From contig RIAZ01000003.1 in the NCBI GenBank assembly GCA_003762615.1, forward strand, positions 186,001-250,000: DNA of 64,000 bases, read 5' to 3'. Source of the stretch: Muribaculaceae bacterium Isolate-037 (Harlan) (GTDB lineage: Bacteria > Bacteroidota > Bacteroidia > Bacteroidales > Muribaculaceae). This document shows positions 15,237 to 21,695 of this stretch, piece after piece. The position numbers and the translations under genes were made by a program. The number at the start of each line of letters is the position of its first letter. Positions within the stretch are counted from its first letter, which is position 1. Under the pieces are notes generated by a model. That model was not told the DNA's origin. It made no database searches and worked only from the letters and a program-made list of their open reading frames with translations.

Positions 15237-17192
15237 TTATTGGATTGTTAATGCTTTGTCGTAGCTCACGCGGAGATTGATAACCTGCGAGATTGTGGGG
15301 ATAGCCTCGTTAACGCTCTCGCGGTTGTCAATGAATATTGGCGCGGAGTAGCCTTTGGCTTTACATAGGGCGTTGATGATGTCAAGACCTGCGTTGAGCT
15401 TTCCGGCGGCGTTAACATCGGGATAGGGGGTGCCGTCCACGGTGCATACACAAGTGATTTTCTCGCCACCGTTCTTTTGCTCTTTGATGAAAGAGAAAGA
15501 AACATAGCTGAAAAGGCCGTTGATACGCTGATAGAGCAATTCATCTTTGGCTTTGAGGAAACGGGTATAGGTGTCCTCCCAACGCTCCAAATCGGCAATG
15601 GCTTGGTTATTGGCTATGCGCTTTTCCTCTAACTCGGCGAGTTCCTTTTGGGCGCGGTCAACGGCGGCTCGCTTACCCAGTCGCTGATTGAGTTCTGCGA
15701 TACTATCGGCAAGCATAGCCTTTGCCTCTTGCAGTTCGCTTGTGTCGGCCGGCTTTACATCGGCGTTGAGTTGGTTGTTAAGCTCTTGGATTTCGTTGGT
15801 AAGAGCAATACATTGTGCGTCCTTGCTGATTATTTCCTCGGCGTTGAGCGCGGCAGGAATATGAGCTTTGGCGTATTCGATTTTACCTTTGAGTTCCAAC
15901 GCCCTATCCTCTAAGGTCGAGATTTGCCCCGTAAGGCGTGTTTCATTGGCTTTGGCGGCTTCTAAGGCTTGCCCCATAGGTATGCCGCGGGCTTGGATTT
16001 CCTTTTGGCGTTTGGCTTTGTGCTGCTCAAAGTTACCACGGAGTGTTTCAAGCTGCTTTTTGAGGTTTTCGCCCCTAAGCGGTTCTCCGCAAGTAGGGCA
16101 TACGAGATTGTCATGTGCCGGCTCTTTGTAGGTTTCAAGAGCCACGGCCTTAAATTGCGCACGGAGTTCTACAATCTCGGTGTCGGTCTTGGCGATAGTG
16201 GCTTTTAATGCCGTCAGTTCGTTACGCTTGGATTCGATATTGCGCTGTATGGTCGCAAGCTCACTCTCCATAGCTTGAACATCTGCCATAGCCTTGTTTC
16301 GGTCAGAGCTGGCTTGCACTCGGATTTCATTTTCACGATTACCTAACGCAATTCGCTTTTCACCGCACATACGCACAATCTCGGTCTTGCGCTGATTTGC
16401 AGCCATAGCCGCATTGTTCACATCGGCGAGTTGAGCGTCAATGTTGGCGAGGCTCGCTTTCTTGGTTGTAAGCTCACTTTCAAGCGCGGCCCAGTCTTCT
16501 ATGTCGTTCAAAAACTTTTGGGCTGTTTCGATTGCCGCCGGAATGGTAGTTAGCGCGTCATTACACCCTTTTTTCTTGGCGGCTACCTCGGTAGCGTATT
16601 TTGCAAGTGAAGTGCCGTTGATATGGTCGAGCAATGCCATAAATTCCGGGTTGAGCGCGGCCACCTCATTATCATCTATGTTGCCTACGATTTCAAGCAA
16701 CATATCTTTCTGGTCCTCGGCTGAAAGACGGGGGAAAAGATAGGGATTGGTTATAAGCCTAAACACATCTTCGGGTATAATCTCGGATATTTCGGCTTGA
16801 TATTCCTTTTTGGTGCCGCAACGTACATCATTGATGAAAAATTGGGTTTCATCTTTCATCGTTTCCTCGGTGGAGCCGTTAACCTTGTTCCATTTCTCAA
16901 CAAGGCAGCGTTGCAGTTTTACCTCTCGGCCGTCTATTACAAACACACCTGTTACCGAGTGTTCCAGACGATAGATAGGCTTGCCGTTCTCATCGAGCGT
17001 CTTAATGTTGAAATCGCTACGCCCTGCGCTATCCTTTCCGAATAGCAGCCACAGATAACCATCATAGAGCGTGGTTTTGCCCGTGCCATTTTCGCCAGAT
17101 ACCAGCGTTACCGCATTGGAGAAATCGGCATGAAACTCGCGCACACCCTTAAAGTTTACCAGTGTAAGGGATTTTAGAAAAATCTTTTTCAT
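15237..17192 (-). CDS. SbcC/Rad50-like ATPase with zinc hook
   Basis: The 651-residue protein has Walker A near the N terminus (SGENGTGKTT, residues 32-41), two long coiled-coil arms, and between them VCPTCGEPLRG, a CxxC zinc hook like that of Rad50/SbcC. The C-terminal lobe has an ABC-type signature (NAAGKLNAGLDI) and a Walker B-like PIFIDNRESV with Asn in place of the second acidic residue but Glu two further on. It is shorter than host SbcC (about 1000 residues). No SbcD-type nuclease is adjacent; the MBL-fold protein and RecT follow, which suggests an end-processing complex. Confidence 0.85.
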   Translation of the reverse strand: MKKIFLKSLTLVNFKGVREFHADFSNAVTLVSGENGTGKTTLYDGYLWLLFGKDSAGRSDFNIKTLDENGKPIYRLEHSVTGVFVIDGREVKLQRCLVEKWNKVNGSTEETMKDETQFFINDVRCGTKKEYQAEISEIIPEDVFRLITNPYLFPRLSAEDQKDMLLEIVGNIDDNEVAALNPEFMALLDHINGTSLAKYATEVAAKKKGCNDALTTIPAAIETAQKFLNDIEDWAALESELTTKKASLANIDAQLADVNNAAMAANQRKTEIVRMCGEKRIALGNRENEIRVQASSDRNKAMADVQAMESELATIQRNIESKRNELTALKATIAKTDTEIVELRAQFKAVALETYKEPAHDNLVCPTCGEPLRGENLKKQLETLRGNFEQHKAKRQKEIQARGIPMGQALEAAKANETRLTGQISTLEDRALELKGKIEYAKAHIPAALNAEEIISKDAQCIALTNEIQELNNQLNADVKPADTSELQEAKAMLADSIAELNQRLGKRAAVDRAQKELAELEEKRIANNQAIADLERWEDTYTRFLKAKDELLYQRINGLFSYVSFSFIKEQKNGGEKITCVCTVDGTPYPDVNAAGKLNAGLDIINALCKAKGYSAPIFIDNRESVNEAIPTISQVINLRVSYDKALTIQ

Positions 17193-17194
17193 GC

Positions 17195-17479
17195 TTATTT
17201 GTGAATTATTGTGTTTAACCTTTCGGCTTGATTAAGAGCCATAAGCTCTGCGCGTGAATAGTAGCGTTTGGAATTTTGTGCAGCCCCGTTGCGTTGGGGT
17301 GTTATCAATCCATTTTCGACCCAGCGTTTAACCCTCACCTCTTGGAATTGGCGATACGCTTCCCGTTGGGAAATGAGGTCAGTTGCCGGAGCCGCTTCCT
17401 TTTGGTAAGTAGCAACACCCAGAGCCGCCATATTCGCGCACAGCGTTTTGAGTTCGTACAATTCCATAGTGATTGTCAT
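17195..17479 (-). CDS. Excisionase-like MerR/HTH protein
   Basis: The 94-residue protein has a helix-turn-helix of the MerR/excisionase type in its C-terminal half: RVKRWVENGLITPQRNG, then SKRYYSRAELMALN. This is the R-W-x-E-x-G...P pattern of DNA-binding excisionase-like proteins. It may act as directionality factor for the integrase at 19946-21226 or as an early regulator. Met5 (17467) is an alternative start. It lies 2 bp from the SbcC-like gene. Confidence 0.65.
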   Translation of the reverse strand: MTITMELYELKTLCANMAALGVATYQKEAAPATDLISQREAYRQFQEVRVKRWVENGLITPQRNGAAQNSKRYYSRAELMALNQAERLNTIIHK

Positions 17480-17482
17480 AGC

Positions 17483-17695
17483 CTATTTTCTATGCGCTTT
17501 CAATTTGCGAATTAGTAAATCCTTGAGGCTTTCTCCGTCCTCATTATCAAGAAAGAGCAAACCAGAAAAGTAGAGAGAAGCGACCACGGATAGCCAATGT
17601 GCCGGATTGCCGGCGCAAACTCCCCAGATTGCCCCCACAAGACATAAGAGCCAAATGAAAAGCCAAACGGTGTTAAAGATTTGTATTCCTGTCAT
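17483..17695 (-). CDS. Small two-helix membrane protein
   Basis: The 70-residue protein has two hydrophobic segments (about residues 7-27 and 34-50, VWLFIWLLCLVGAIWGVC and LSVVASLYFSGLLFL) followed by a basic tail. No family was recognised. It lies between the Cro-like gene and the excisionase-like gene in the early operon, a place where phages often keep small membrane or host-takeover proteins. Confidence 0.6.
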   Translation of the reverse strand: MTGIQIFNTVWLFIWLLCLVGAIWGVCAGNPAHWLSVVASLYFSGLLFLDNEDGESLKDLLIRKLKAHRK

Positions 17696-17708
17696 CGGTG
17701 TTGCGTTT

Positions 17709-17933
17709 TTAGGTGAATAATTCTTGTTCGGGAATACCTAACTCTTTGGCTATAATAGAGGTTTTAAGTGCGTCCGGCTTTTGGGTGCCGGCTATCCAGC
17801 AGCGCACCGTTACCTCATGCACTTTGCACATAGCCGCGATTTTCTTGACGAATGCCGTTTTAGGGGCTATATCGGCCTTTGGTGGCAGTGCGTCATAGAA
17901 TTGTCGAAACTTAGTTTTTTTATTGTTCTCCAT
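17709..17933 (-). CDS. Cro-like HTH regulator, first gene of the leftward early operon
   Basis: The 74-residue protein ends with a helix-turn-helix: FVKKIAAMCKVHEVTVRCWIAGTQKP, then ALKTSIIAKELGIPEQELF. It is transcribed away from the repressor-like gene at 18088, and the two flank the promoter/operator region 17953-18057. This is the classic position of Cro. It would repress the lysogenic promoter or its own when the prophage is induced. Function is inferred from position and fold. Confidence 0.75.
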   Translation of the reverse strand: MENNKKTKFRQFYDALPPKADIAPKTAFVKKIAAMCKVHEVTVRCWIAGTQKPDALKTSIIAKELGIPEQELFT

Positions 17934-17952
17934 TATAAAACTTATAGTGTTA

Positions 17953-17985
17953 TGTGTTCAGTAAGCACAAATTTTTGTATCTTTG
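17953..17985 (+). promoter_or_regulatory. Rightward promoter for the repressor operon, with 17-bp operator
   Basis: TGTGTTCAGTAAGCACA (17953-17969) lies 8 nt before the -7 box TATCTTTG (17978-17985). The expected start is near 17992. This promoter would drive the lysogeny operon from 18088 and points into the opposing promoter. Confidence 0.7.
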
Positions 17986-18018
17986 CGCCACTACAAAACT
18001 TATTATGGTGCAAAGATA
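17978..18018. repeat. 13-bp inverted repeat between the two switch promoters
   Basis: TATCTTTGCGCCA (17978-17990) and TGGTGCAAAGATA (18006-18018) match at 12 of 13 positions as an inverted repeat with a 15-nt spacer. The arms contain both -7 boxes and the first transcribed bases, so the two promoters are near mirror images. It may also be an operator. Confidence 0.75.
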
Positions 18019-18057
18019 AACAAGTTTATCCGAATCGCCAAATGTTTAGTAAACTAT
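18011..18057 (-). promoter_or_regulatory. Leftward early promoter and second operator
   Basis: On the minus strand TTTG (18042-18039) and TATCTTTG (18018-18011) are spaced by 20 nt, the Bacteroidetes consensus. The start is expected near 18004. The palindrome TGTTTAGTAAAC (18043-18054) abuts the -33 box. The promoter would drive the Cro-like gene and the replication operon. Confidence 0.7.
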
Positions 18058-18087
18058 TTTATAAGAATTTTTCCATTAAAACGCTAA

Positions 18088-18612
18088 ATGACTGAAAATA
18101 CGCGAATTAAGACAATAGTCCACTGGCTAATAAGTCAAGGCATAATTTCATCACAACAAGATTTGGGTGAAAAATTGGGTATCTCAAACAAAAGCTACCT
18201 ATCACAGCTCGTTAATGGCAGAGCCACAAGCCCGGATTTTATAAACAAGTTAAGTAAACTTAGCGCACAAATCAATAGTGAGTGGCTTGAAACAGGCGAG
18301 GGAGCTATGCTCATAGGCTCACAAGACAATCACGGTGGCGGCCAGCATTTCCACGGGCCAATAACGGGACCCAACCCTCAGTTTGCCGGTCACGATTTTA
18401 CTAATAATCCACCATGCTCCTTTGGAGCGGAGATAGACAAAATCATTGCTGCCATGACTGCTCAAGCAGACCTCACAAAAGAGGCTCACGAGTTAACCCG
18501 TAGAGCGCAAGACCAAGTAGACCGCGCACAAGCACAAGTTGATGTGGCGCAACAACAGATGAACCGCCTATTGTCTATAATCGAACAAAAACTAAATATT
18601 GATATGGCATGA
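18088..18612 (+). CDS. CI-like phage repressor (HTH plus coiled coil)
   Basis: The 174-residue protein has an N-terminal helix-turn-helix (SSQQDLGEKLGISNKSYLSQLVNG, residues 21-44) and the motif INSEWLETGEGAML common to Bacteroidetes phage repressors. A Gly/Pro/His linker follows, then a C-terminal heptad helix (TRRAQDQVDRAQAQVDVAQQ) for oligomerisation. No LexA-type Ser/Lys protease domain is present, so induction is not by RecA-stimulated self-cleavage of the usual kind. It probably binds the TGTGTTTAGTAAACACA-type operators at 17953, 18041 and 4505. Confidence 0.75.
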   Translation: MTENTRIKTIVHWLISQGIISSQQDLGEKLGISNKSYLSQLVNGRATSPDFINKLSKLSAQINSEWLETGEGAMLIGSQDNHGGGQHFHGPITGPNPQFAGHDFTNNPPCSFGAEIDKIIAAMTAQADLTKEAHELTRRAQDQVDRAQAQVDVAQQQMNRLLSIIEQKLNIDMA

Positions 18613-18809
18613 ATAAATACTACCGTATGGTGTTGGAGCTTTACAAGGAAAGCCTCACCAGTGTAAACCGGGTAAATCCCGATGAGAGCCTTAGAGTGCT
18701 TACCGAGCTTGAAAAGGCGATAACGACTGCAAAGATAACCAACCAGCCCCTCGATGAGCTTTACCAGCTCAAAGCAGATGTAGAACTAATCCGCGCTTTG
18801 AACGAGTAG
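18609..18809 (+). CDS. Small hypothetical protein of the lysogeny operon
   Basis: The 66-residue protein starts with ATG overlapping the repressor stop (ATGA). It is helical and charged (ESLRVLTELEKAITTAK). No family recognised. Position suggests an accessory of the repressor or an immunity function. Confidence 0.6.
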   Translation: MNKYYRMVLELYKESLTSVNRVNPDESLRVLTELEKAITTAKITNQPLDELYQLKADVELIRALNE

Positions 18810-18811
18810 AT

Positions 18812-19135
18812 ATGAGAAAGCTATTTTTAATCTTGGCAATGATGGTTGTAATTTCAGCTTGCCAAAAGCCATACGAGAAAACCATTACTCAAAATGTGGA
18901 TAATCTTTGGGAGTGCTACAATCAAATTTCAATAAGCGAGCCAGTGCCAGATTTAATTGACAGCACTATGTGGATGCCTAAACATCAAATCGCCACCTAT
19001 GAGCCAAACTATCGCGGACCGGTTAAAGTTGTAGAGCATATCTTCACAACAAATGCAGAGCGTACAGATACAGTTAAGGAACTTTGGGTATTTGATGACG
19101 ATATGGAGCGTGTTATTTTTATTTCACAAGAATGA
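18812..19135 (+). CDS. Lipoprotein expressed with the prophage repressor
   Basis: The 107-residue protein has a signal peptide with a lipobox (MRKLFLILAMMVVISAC, Cys17), so it should be lipidated and exported. The mature part contains two Trp-rich stretches (NVDNLWECYN, KELWVFDDDMERV). It lies in the operon of the CI-like repressor and so should be made in the lysogen. Lipoproteins at this place in other prophages block superinfection by changing the cell envelope; that role is a guess here. The gene overlaps the next by 4 bp. Confidence 0.7.
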   Translation: MRKLFLILAMMVVISACQKPYEKTITQNVDNLWECYNQISISEPVPDLIDSTMWMPKHQIATYEPNYRGPVKVVEHIFTTNAERTDTVKELWVFDDDMERVIFISQE

Positions 19136-19386
19136 ATACTGCAATTAGCAAGCAAATCATGGAGCGTTTTTATTGCGCTCTGGACGCGATTGTGGCGATG
19201 AAAAGAATTAGGGGTGTAAACACCTATTGCCGGCTATACGAGATAGACCGCCGGAATCTTATCGCAAATCGCAAAGACTTGGATAGAGGTTGGTTTCAAG
19301 TGTCGTGGCTCCAGCCTATGATAATCGACTATGGCGTTAATGCCAAATGGCTCTTGACCGGCACCGGCAAGATGTTCGATGAATAA
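19132..19386 (+). CDS. Second HTH-like lysogeny regulator
   Basis: The 84-residue protein has a DNA-binding-like N domain (RFYCALDAIVAMKRIRGVNTYCRLYEIDRRN) and ends with VNAKWLLTGTGKMF, the same WL-x-TG-x-G-x-M motif seen in the CI-like repressor encoded three genes upstream. It therefore looks like a stand-alone domain of the same repressor family. It begins in an ATGA overlap and ends the operon, 2 bp before a strong terminator. Confidence 0.6.
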   Translation: MNTAISKQIMERFYCALDAIVAMKRIRGVNTYCRLYEIDRRNLIANRKDLDRGWFQVSWLQPMIIDYGVNAKWLLTGTGKMFDE

Positions 19387-19387
19387 G

Positions 19388-19428
19388 AACAGGGCAGCAC
19401 TTTCGGAGTGTTGCCCTGTTTTGTTCTT
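19388..19428 (+). terminator. Rho-independent terminator of the lysogeny operon
   Basis: AACAGGGCAGCACT and AGTGTTGCCCTGTT form a long stem with a TTCGG loop, followed by TTGTTCTTT. The flanking AAGAAC/GTTCTT may extend the stem. Confidence 0.85.
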
Positions 19429-19534
19429 TCCCCCACACCCCCTATTTCATATACTAACACTTTACTTATACTCTCTATATAGAGTATATTTTTACGCGCG
19501 CAGGCGCATAATGCGCGCAGGCGCGAGGGAGATT
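19429..19534. other. AT-rich spacer with small palindrome and GC-rich direct repeat
   Basis: Between the terminator and the nine-repeat array lies non-coding DNA. It contains an imperfect palindrome around 19467-19491 (ACTCTCTATATAGAGT) and two copies of GCGCGCAGGCGC (near 19497 and 19513). No gene is supported here. Confidence 0.5.
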
Positions 19535-19945
19535 TTTTGCCTAAGCAAAATTTTATCCAAAATTTTAAAAATTGCGCTTGATATTCAATGCGTTACAAAC
19601 TTTTGCCTAAGCAAAACGGCAAACGAAAGGTTTTGCCTAAGCAAATTTTGTATTTCACTATATTTCAATGTATTATATGTTTTGCCTAAGCAAAATGAAA
19701 AGGCGTGGAACATTTTGCCTAAGCAAAATAAAATCATTAAAGCATTGATTTTAATTGTGTTGTAAAATTTTGCCTAAGCAAAACGACCTTAAAAAAGTGT
19801 GTTTGAGAGCCTATTTTTAGGGCGTTTTCTCCGTGGAACATTTTGCCTAAGCAAAATTAAAAAGGCAACTTTGAAAAATTGCCCTTATATATCAGCGCGT
19901 TACAAACTTTTGCCTAAGCAAAAATCGCGTTTTGCCTAAGCAAAA
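19535..19945. repeat. Nine direct copies of a 16-nt near-palindrome, TTTTGCCTAAGCAAAA
   Basis: Copies start at 19535, 19601, 19631, 19680, 19713, 19768, 19841, 19908 and 19930, all in one orientation; the third ends in T. Arms TTTTGC/GCAAAA surround CTAA. Spacing is irregular (22-73 nt). Copies 2 and 8 share GCGTTACAAAC in front; copies 5 and 7 share CGTGGAACA. The last copy ends exactly at the integrase stop codon. The block lies between two convergent transcription units and is AT-rich. It resembles iterons of an origin or a protein-loading site; function unknown. Confidence 0.9.
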
Positions 19946-21226
19946 TTATTCCCGTTTTGGCTCATCTACACTTGGTAAATCCAGTTTGAGCAAATCAAGC
20001 ACGGTGCGATTTGCCTTGTCTATCTTATCCCAGCTTTTGCGGATATAGATGTCAGTTACACGCATACTCTCATCTACATGGTTGAGTGCGGAGTGGACGG
20101 TGTATTTGTCAATGTCTGCGTCATTGTTGGCAATGGTAGCCCAACTATGCCGGGCTGCGTAAAACTCCAAATCATCAACACCGATAATAGCACCAATCCT
20201 TTTCAGCCCCTTATTGATTGCTGCGCAAAAAGTGTCGGTCGAGGAATAGAGCTTATAGAAATTGAACACCCTTTGCCCTGTCGGGTCCCGATACTTTTCT
20301 ACGAGAGCTTGCGCCTCCGGCTCTATCTTAATAGAGATTTCGGCTTTGTCGGCTCGGCGGTTGCGCGTCTTTTGGCGTTGGTATGTAATTCGACCGTCCT
20401 TGTAATCGGTGGCGGCGTATAGGTCGGCCTCATTCATACCCACCAGAAAGAAACTCAAAAGGAATAGGTCTTTGGCAAAGTTGAAACGATTAACGCCGGG
20501 TTGTAGAATGGTCGTATAAGGCACTTTCGCCAATGCCCTCATCTGTTCAACTGTCAAAGCACGTTTGCGCGATAGCGCGGGTTTAGGAATGGTAATCTTA
20601 TTGAATGGAGAGAATGGTATGCGAATTATGCCGGCCTCTTCATCGTTGAACTCCAATTTTGCACGATTATACATTGCCCGGAGTTGGGCGAGATATAAGC
20701 CTTGCGCTCGGTCGCCTTTCTTGCAGTTTCTCCGTGGTGGCTGCTTACCAATCCAATCTATCCAATCGTTGAGAAATTGCACCGTGATTTCCTTAATGCT
20801 TACAACATCACGCTCGGCAAATCGCTTGAGGCTGTTAATGGCAACTTGGTAGGCTTTGGCGGTGCCGCCACGACCCTCTTTTTCCAGCTTGACAATGAAA
20901 GCCTCAGTATATGCCACAATATCCAAATCAAAAGGCTGCTCAGTTGTCTTGCGTGTTATAAGCTCAACGACTTGCTCCACGGTCATATCATCAAGCCCCT
21001 CGCCCACGTTATTGCAAATGGCGCGATAGCGGCGCAATGTGTCCTCTACCATGTCGATGTACTTTTGGTTTTTCAGTTTGAGGGCACGGGTCAAATCCTC
21101 TTTACCCACATACCACGGAGTAGAGAGATACTTTTTGCGTTGCTTATGCGTAACGCGGATTTTGATATTATAAGTGCCGTCCGCTCTCTTTTGATGAGCG
21201 TAAATCTCAGCCTTGAATGTAGCCAT
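19946..21226 (-). CDS. int: Tyrosine recombinase (prophage integrase)
   Basis: The 426-residue protein has an SAM-like core-binding domain (about 80-190) and a C-terminal catalytic domain. The motif AARHSWAT holds Arg359 and His360, then LNHVDES (His383) and DIYI (nucleophile Tyr394). The first catalytic Arg region reads VGMNEADLY, without Arg, as in several Bacteroidetes integrases of the IntDOT group. It inserts the phage at the tRNA-Arg gene, whose copies lie 112 bp upstream. The stop codon abuts the last 16-nt repeat. A Bacteroidetes-type TATATTTG box lies upstream near 21267. Confidence 0.92.
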   Translation of the reverse strand: MATFKAEIYAHQKRADGTYNIKIRVTHKQRKKYLSTPWYVGKEDLTRALKLKNQKYIDMVEDTLRRYRAICNNVGEGLDDMTVEQVVELITRKTTEQPFDLDIVAYTEAFIVKLEKEGRGGTAKAYQVAINSLKRFAERDVVSIKEITVQFLNDWIDWIGKQPPRRNCKKGDRAQGLYLAQLRAMYNRAKLEFNDEEAGIIRIPFSPFNKITIPKPALSRKRALTVEQMRALAKVPYTTILQPGVNRFNFAKDLFLLSFFLVGMNEADLYAATDYKDGRITYQRQKTRNRRADKAEISIKIEPEAQALVEKYRDPTGQRVFNFYKLYSSTDTFCAAINKGLKRIGAIIGVDDLEFYAARHSWATIANNDADIDKYTVHSALNHVDESMRVTDIYIRKSWDKIDKANRTVLDLLKLDLPSVDEPKRE

Positions 21227-21303
21227 GTCTTTTCTTGTAGAACTATTGTAGAACTTTCCACCGCAAATATACTCAAATTCTGCGGAAAGTGAGGAAACAA
21301 AAA

Positions 21304-21328
21304 CGCCCCACTCTGTATGAGTGAGGCG
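21304..21328 (-). terminator. Terminator downstream of tRNA-Arg
   Basis: On the minus strand CGCCTCACTC, a 5-nt loop and GAGTGGGGCG form a stem with one G-U pair, followed by TTTTTG. It is placed to end tRNA transcription before int. Confidence 0.75.
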
Positions 21329-21337
21329 ATATTTTGT

Positions 21338-21407
21338 AGCCCTGTGGGGAATCGAACCCCAATCTATGGTTTAGGAAACCACTATTCTATCCGTTGAACT
21401 ACAAGGC
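21338..21407 (-). tRNA. tRNA-Arg(CCU), anticodon CCT
   Basis: On the minus strand the 70-nt sequence folds as a tRNA. The acceptor stem is GCCTTGT/ACAGGGC with one U-G pair, the D stem TTC/GAA, and the anticodon stem GTGGT/ACCAT with loop TTCCTAA (anticodon CCT). The T arm is TGGGG-TTCGATT-CCCCA. CCA is not encoded, which is usual in this phylum. It lies beside the integrase gene, so it is part of the attachment region: either the host gene restored by integration or a copy brought by the phage. Confidence 0.9.
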
Positions 21408-21497
21408 TTTATGGCAGATTATCAATATCTGTTGGCTCAGTTGTTCACTTAGTAAACGGCTTTGAGCTTCAATTTTATGCCCTTGAATAGCTCATAC

Positions 21498-21537
21498 GTT
21501 TAGGAAACTTCTATTCTATCCGTTGAACTACAGAGGC
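21498..21537 (-). pseudogene. 5' half of a second tRNA-Arg(CCU), attachment-site remnant
   Basis: The 40 nt match the first half of the tRNA at 21338-21407, from the 5' end through the anticodon loop (GTTTCCTAAAC). The D-arm part is identical over 20 nt and there are changes in acceptor and anticodon stems. Beyond the anticodon loop no T arm or acceptor partner is present. The break at the anticodon loop is where tyrosine recombinases often cut in tRNA genes, so this is probably the host gene cut by integration. Confidence 0.75.
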
Positions 21538-21695
21538 AGACACCTTACGGCGGCAGCCCGACCATTGGTGGCGGAGTGCCGGATGCCGATAATGTTGCGC
21601 AAAATTAGTGAAAAATTTGATTTTGTGCAAAATTCCTTTGCCAAAACGTGTTTTTTGGCTGTTATTTAAAAAATTTTTACCTTTCTCCCCTCCTT

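Noticed and set aside
19379..19765. Open frame of 128 codons across the repeat array (with repeated CLSK residues)
   Set aside because: It starts inside a strong terminator and its repeated residues come only from reading the 16-nt DNA repeats; no protein-like composition.
19535..19945. CRISPR array
   Set aside because: Repeats are 16 nt, spacers range from 6 to 57 nt, and no cas genes are nearby.
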